In this document: piece after piece, positions 59,637-64,000 of the stretch
Numbering within the stretch: position 1 is the stretch's first letter
How the letters are laid out: the number at the start of each line of letters is the position of its first letter
Assembly (NCBI RefSeq): GCF_000003815.2
Contig: NC_049991.1
Location: forward strand, 5,489,822 to 5,553,821
DNA from: Branchiostoma floridae
Taxonomy: Eukaryota; Chordata; Leptocardii; Amphioxiformes; Branchiostomatidae
Direction of reading: 5' to 3'
DNA: 64,000 bases
Made by a program: the position numbers and the translations under genes
The notes under the pieces: generated by a model
Databases searched by the model: none
What the model was told of the DNA's origin: nothing
Seen by the model: the letters and a program-made list of their open reading frames with translations, nothing else

Positions 59637-61627
59637 TCAAGGTCAGTTTTTGTCCCCTGGTATGTGACCTTGGTACTGCAGCAGAATTTCCATAGATTCG
59701 TATTTTTTGAACGGGACGTGCCATGCATGATGGTCTTGATATCTTGGTGGCAGATAGATTGTGACGTAATCCTCCTAGCAGCTTGCTCTGGAATTGTAGG
59801 GGCTCTTGTGCCAAAATCTTCCCAGGAGAATAACGTTATAACCGAAGAAAGGGACGACATATTTCCATGATGTTCATTATGCAGTTAGATTAAAGTTAAA
59901 CAGGGATGTACACAATGAAGTGAAAATTATGCAAATTATGATTTAATTTGTATAATAAATTAGGAAAATATGTATTTGCATCGTTTTCCATTATAGGATT
60001 CAAATACATGTAAAATACTAGTAGGTAGTTTGTGGAAGGTGGAACATTAACAGATACCAATTATTATACAAACGATGTCCTTGTAAATGATTGGACTGTC
60101 AACATTTTGCCATTTGTAAGTTAGTTAAAGGTGTATATTATGTAGCAAGCATATATTAGGTAGATGTATTATTTGCATAATCAGAACAATTCATGGAGAT
60201 ATGACGTCTCCGAACTATCGGACAGAACAAGGATCCTATATCATGTCTATTGCGTAGGCAGAGCGCAAGGCAGGGCGATGGTAAGGCATGTCCTTGACGT
60301 GGGATAGTGTTCGTGGCAACTTGCTGTCGGATGCTATCTAACAAGTCTCTTTTTCACGGTCCGAAATACGAACGTTAATATATAATAGTGGCTGAAAATT
60401 GTCCAAACTGAACGAACCATTACAATAGTGTGCCTGGTCAGTCATAGAAGATCCGGCCGGTCCAACCCAAGAAGCGTATGTTTCAGCAAGGAGGTTATAT
60501 TATCTGATATAACCTCCTTGGTTTCAGAGACTATACGTTTTTGGCGGGAAAGTTGCTGATCGTGCCAGAATATCGTCTGATCCTGAGGTAAGAACACGAG
60601 GCCAGGACTCTCCCCAACTCTCGCGAGTTCGCGACCTTTCAGTCTGGAGCAGACACCGCGACACTCATGAATACCCGCCAGACAATGCCCACCGATGCGC
60701 CCCTCGGATAGCCTCCCTATAGAAGCCTAGCTTTTTAGATTCCCATCCATCTCTGCGACATGTCTCCGACTATTCTCCTCAGAGCGGTGCAGCAAGCTTC
60801 ATTAGAGTCACCATGCCCGCAAAAGAAGCGTGACCGAGGGAACAAATAATAGAGTCCTTTGCTGGGTGCTACATCTGTCGCTGCCCTTATTGAGCACGGT
60901 TCACGACTTGATTTTGTCCGAGTCTGAGCAAGTGAGATTCGGGACGTGTATGGATTAGAGCTGCTTTGTACGAATTTTTCGCTCATTTTGTACGTCTTAA
61001 AAGTTGTGTATTTTCTGTCTTAGATGAAACCAACGCCCTCGGCAGCACAAACAAACACACACAAAGCAATATCTCTTTGCATGGAAATAACAAGAATATG
61101 AAACTTGAATCATCCACTAGAAGGTTATGATAGATTTGCTAAATTTTTGGCTCAATGTCGTTGATCCGTAGTCTGAGAGTTCTTTTTGTCTTAGAATGTA
61201 ATTTCATGTCTGATACAAAAATCGACCGAAACAAAAAAACTAACCAAACGAATAATGTATTCTACCCACACAGATGAACTTTCATGCTTAGACGAAAATT
61301 TTGTTTGTCCTTGTTACTGTAGACAGTGAGAAAAGGGTGGTGGATGTGAAAGAATACAGCGTAAATTGTTTTTCTCTTCCTACTCTGAAGTTGTACACAA
61401 TAAACTTCTGATACTTTAATTGTATGGAGTTTTGTAAGAACTTTTCCCCATACATGTACATGTGATTCTCGATCTCTTTCTAATCCTTTTTTTTTTTTGG
61501 CGAAAAGTATAACCCCCCTGATTTTCTTTATATCAACCAATGACTTTATATAACATTATAAGATATATGGTCCTTGGATTCACATGCATGTGAATAGGAA
61601 CCTTACATCTTCTTGTAGATTAGGCAA
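59637..61627. other. intergenic, no gene recognised
   Basis: I found only a 34-bp hairpin (60487-60520) and simple sequence (T10 at 61489). No coding exon is supported. Confidence 0.5.
60487..60520. repeat. short CAAGGAGGTTATAT hairpin
   Basis: CAAGGAGGTTATAT / ATATAACCTCCTTG, a perfect 14-bp stem with a 6-base loop. It is the longest member of the short-hairpin set. Confidence 0.7.
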
Positions 61628-61631
61628 TTCG

Positions 61632-62222
61632 TCTCCAAGCAGAGATTTGACGTGTCCATCATAAACTTTCCGCTGATAGCCGTCGAATCCCATGTACATG
61701 CATTTGAATCTTGCTGAATTTCAAGTGTCTATTTTGGTTTGGGATCGTGCAACTGGAATTATGGTAGGATCTCTCACACTTACCATCCGGGGCCCGGCCG
61801 GGCAGTTTGCGGGAACGTAAAGTATGATATAAAAGACAACAAACACACACAACTTTTCTTAAATCAGTTTATCAGAGTGTATGTATATTTCAAATCCTTG
61901 TAAAACACCTTTATTTTTCGTTCCCACAAACAGCATATACCAGTGTCTTGGTATTCGGTAGGAAATCCACACTCTTAGGCCGGCCAGATACACTCCTTTG
62001 GCCAACTTTAAGTAGGACTTACTTATCCCGCCGTAGGATCTGCTTGGAGATTACACTCACGCAGACTTCTTGTCTTGTTGTCTATGAAAGACAGACGCAC
62101 ATACCAGCCTGATAAGAACTTAAAGAAGAACGCAAAGAAAACGTTAAATGTACACAAATGGTGTGTTCTTTTATATCATACGTTTTGTTCCCGAAAGCTG
62201 CCCGGCCGGGCCCCGGTTTGGA
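61632..62222. mobile_element. nested foldback remnants with 65-bp inverted arms
   Basis: A left end TCTCCAAGCAGAG (61632) and a right end TCTGCTTGGAGATTA (62038-62052) bracket part of a second inverted repeat. Its arms (about 61788-61860 and 62154-62216) share CCGGGGCCCGGCCGGGCAG and its inverse, plus TATGATATAAAAGA. A 19-bp direct repeat, ACTTCTTGTCTTGTTGTCT, at 62065-62083 and 62256-62274 spans the right arm. The order of insertions is unclear. Confidence 0.5.
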
Positions 62223-62279
62223 AATGTGATGTAGGCCATAGCAACAGAACGCAAGACTTCTTGTCTTGTTGTCTAAAAC

Positions 62280-62488
62280 TACTCTCCAAGCAGAGGTAGG
62301 GCTCCGGCTGTTATTTAAACGTTTTTATAGTCCTTTTTATCGGGCATATCTAGTTTGGCCTTTTTCTTGAAATACCTCAGCCAGATAGGTTTTGACACAG
62401 CAAGTTATAATAAAAAATAGAAAGCCGAAAAAAACGACTAAAAAAAGGTTAAAAAAACAGCCGGAGCCTAACCTCTGCTTGGGGAGTA
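62280..62488. mobile_element. foldback MITE, type A copy 5, 9-bp TSD
   Basis: The ends TACTCTCCAAGCAGAGG / CCTCTGCTTGGGGAGTA extend inward as GGCTCCGGCTGTT / AACAGCCGGAGCC. The flanks GTCTAAAAC (62271-62279) and GTCTAAGAC (62489-62497) match at 8 of 9 bases. Confidence 0.8.
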
Positions 62489-62517
62489 GTCTAAGACCAC
62501 CGTACACCACACCTGCC

Positions 62518-62706
62518 TAGTCTCCAAGCAGACCCAACGGTGCCTTAGAAATAGTATCAAAGCTGGCCAGGGACTTAGTATAGCGGCACCAGGTGCCCGT
62601 TTGACTCCCTTAGCCGGCTACTAGAGTATCTCCCCTTGGCCGGCTATACTCTTTGCCAGCTTTGATATATTATCTCTAAGGCACCGATGGGTCTGCTTGG
62701 AGACTA
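62518..62706. mobile_element. foldback element, type B copy 2, 8-9-bp TSD
   Basis: The ends TAGTCTCCAAGCAGACCC / GGGTCTGCTTGGAGACTA are exact inverses. The inner arms GGTGCCTTAGA / TCTAAGGCACC continue the stem. ACACCTGCC lies at 62509-62517 and again at 62706-62714, the shared A allowing an 8- or 9-bp reading. Confidence 0.85.
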
Positions 62707-62714
62707 CACCTGCC

Positions 62715-64000
62715 CCGGTAAGATGGATAGCACAACGATGTGCATTTTGGGAAGACTTCACCCCACACTAATCGGTGTCATGTCAGGGTCGGTCAGCTGA
62801 ATTTTCTTGACTGCTTCTTTTGCAGCAAAAGGTCGATTCATCACAATTACGCCGTGACCACAACACCCTCTGGTCACGGCCGGCAAAAGAACAACTGTGT
62901 ACAAAATGTGGTCGATGGATCGTTCTGAAGATATATGCTGTTCTGTTTGGCACGGGTAGGTATGAGATGACAGAGAAAAGTAGGGAAATAGACATTTTGG
63001 TAATAACAAGATGCTTCACTTGTAGGATTTTGTCCCTGTTTCATTCTGGAGGCCCGAGGCCAAACCACATCAAAAGTTGATTGTCGGCGCCTAGTTGTTT
63101 TCACCTAAAGGTCCATTATGTAACGTTAGGACAATTTGGGAGACAGATTTTCCAACCATTTCTTGGCATAGTAAGTTGAAACAGCACTAGATCTTGCAAA
63201 CAAATATCTATATATAAATATACCATAGCGCCATACAAACTGTGATCTTTCAAACCAGTGTACAGTACTAGTATATATTGCTGTTTAGAATAGAAGGGTC
63301 TAGTTAGAAATGATTTCAGAAACTTAGCAGACCTTTTGTAGTTTGCTTTAACCAGTCAGAAACACAAAAAATACAAAATAATTATGCAAACGGGCTTCAA
63401 AGTGGTTGTTTTTGTCATTCAGATGAAGGTTTCTTTTCTCAAGAATATTTGCAACTTGAAGCCAAAATGTTACATAATGAGCCTTTGAAAGTCGGTGTCC
63501 GAAAATCCGCTGTTTTCATTCTTGTGTTTTTGCCTGTCTGTGTACTAGCAGTGAGAGAAATGATGAGGACCAGCCTTGACTAGCCTGATTAAATCTCGCT
63601 TATAGCAGCCCGCCAAACATCCGCCGGCCCACGGGGAGGGGCCAGTTAGAGCCCTGGACAGCGGAGTTTGTGTTACACAGACTAAGCCTTGACTTGGCTT
63701 GAGGGGTCACCATGCTAGCTGTCACACGGTATCCCCTCTATAACGAGCCCAGAAGGCTGCCGGGTCCCCTCTCTGTAGGGTTTGATCCCCAATTCTCCTC
63801 CGTTCTTTGTCACGACGTCCACGAGACTTTCCACCCTATTCACTCTCTTAAAGCTCTCATGATGGAACTTAATTGCCAAGTTGGACGGCAAAATTGGTGC
63901 GCCTTCTGTGGTGTAAGTATGGGTTGTCGTGGCGGATTCGTCGGTGTTCTATTCAAGACGAAACACACACTGTTCGACACAAGTTGGCCTCCGGCCTTCG
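62715..64000. other. intergenic to window end, nothing recognised
   Basis: Mixed AT-rich sequence. The last 450 bases are more GC-rich with several CpGs. Open frames here are short and without recognisable domains. Confidence 0.5.

Overview
This is animal (metazoan) genomic DNA. It has spliced genes with GT/GC-AG introns, 4-10 kb introns, AATAAA signals, non-LTR retrotransposon sequence, tRNA-derived SINEs and dense miniature inverted-repeat transposons. The gene set (NUP85, TMEM186, a meteorin-like factor) and several SINEs I associate from memory with amphioxus suggest an invertebrate deuterostome, most likely a lancelet (Branchiostoma). The species call is inference; the metazoan call is firm. 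Two runs of N show a draft assembly.

Layout. (1) 0.9-14.7 kb, minus strand: a complete 21-exon NUP85 gene. All splice phases close to one 674-residue protein. Its introns hold SINEs, several MITEs, a 433-bp hAT-type element with an exact 8-bp target duplication, a minisatellite, and a duplicated decoy copy of part of exon 5. (2) 14.7-16.3 kb: a short head-to-head intergenic region, then TMEM186 on the plus strand with one coding exon. (3) 16.3-31.7 kb: gene-free and transposon-rich. It contains a small retroelement with a hammerhead-ribozyme-like core and a 12-bp target duplication, plus a cluster of foldback elements. (4) 31.7-53.3 kb, minus strand: a four-exon meteorin-like gene (METRNL-like, 305 residues) with a signal peptide. 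Its introns are about 4.1, 6.6 and 9.9 kb. (5) 53.3-64 kb: a CpG-rich promoter zone, a 5'-truncated LINE with an intact reverse-transcriptase ORF (57.6-59.6 kb), and a second cluster of foldback elements at 61.6-62.7 kb. No other protein-coding gene can be supported.

Function. The three host genes are unrelated: nuclear-pore scaffold, mitochondrial complex I assembly, and a secreted neurotrophic/immune factor. The only regulatory link visible is the possible shared promoter between NUP85 and TMEM186.

Most notable observation. At least six short foldback elements (22-25 kb, 45.7 kb, 62.3-62.7 kb) share TA-flanked, mostly CTCC- or GCC-containing ends, strong self-complementarity, and 8-9-bp flanking direct repeats. 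One interrupts a dispersed repeat whose uninterrupted relative lies elsewhere in the same window (33.8 kb), which gives an internal empty-site comparison.
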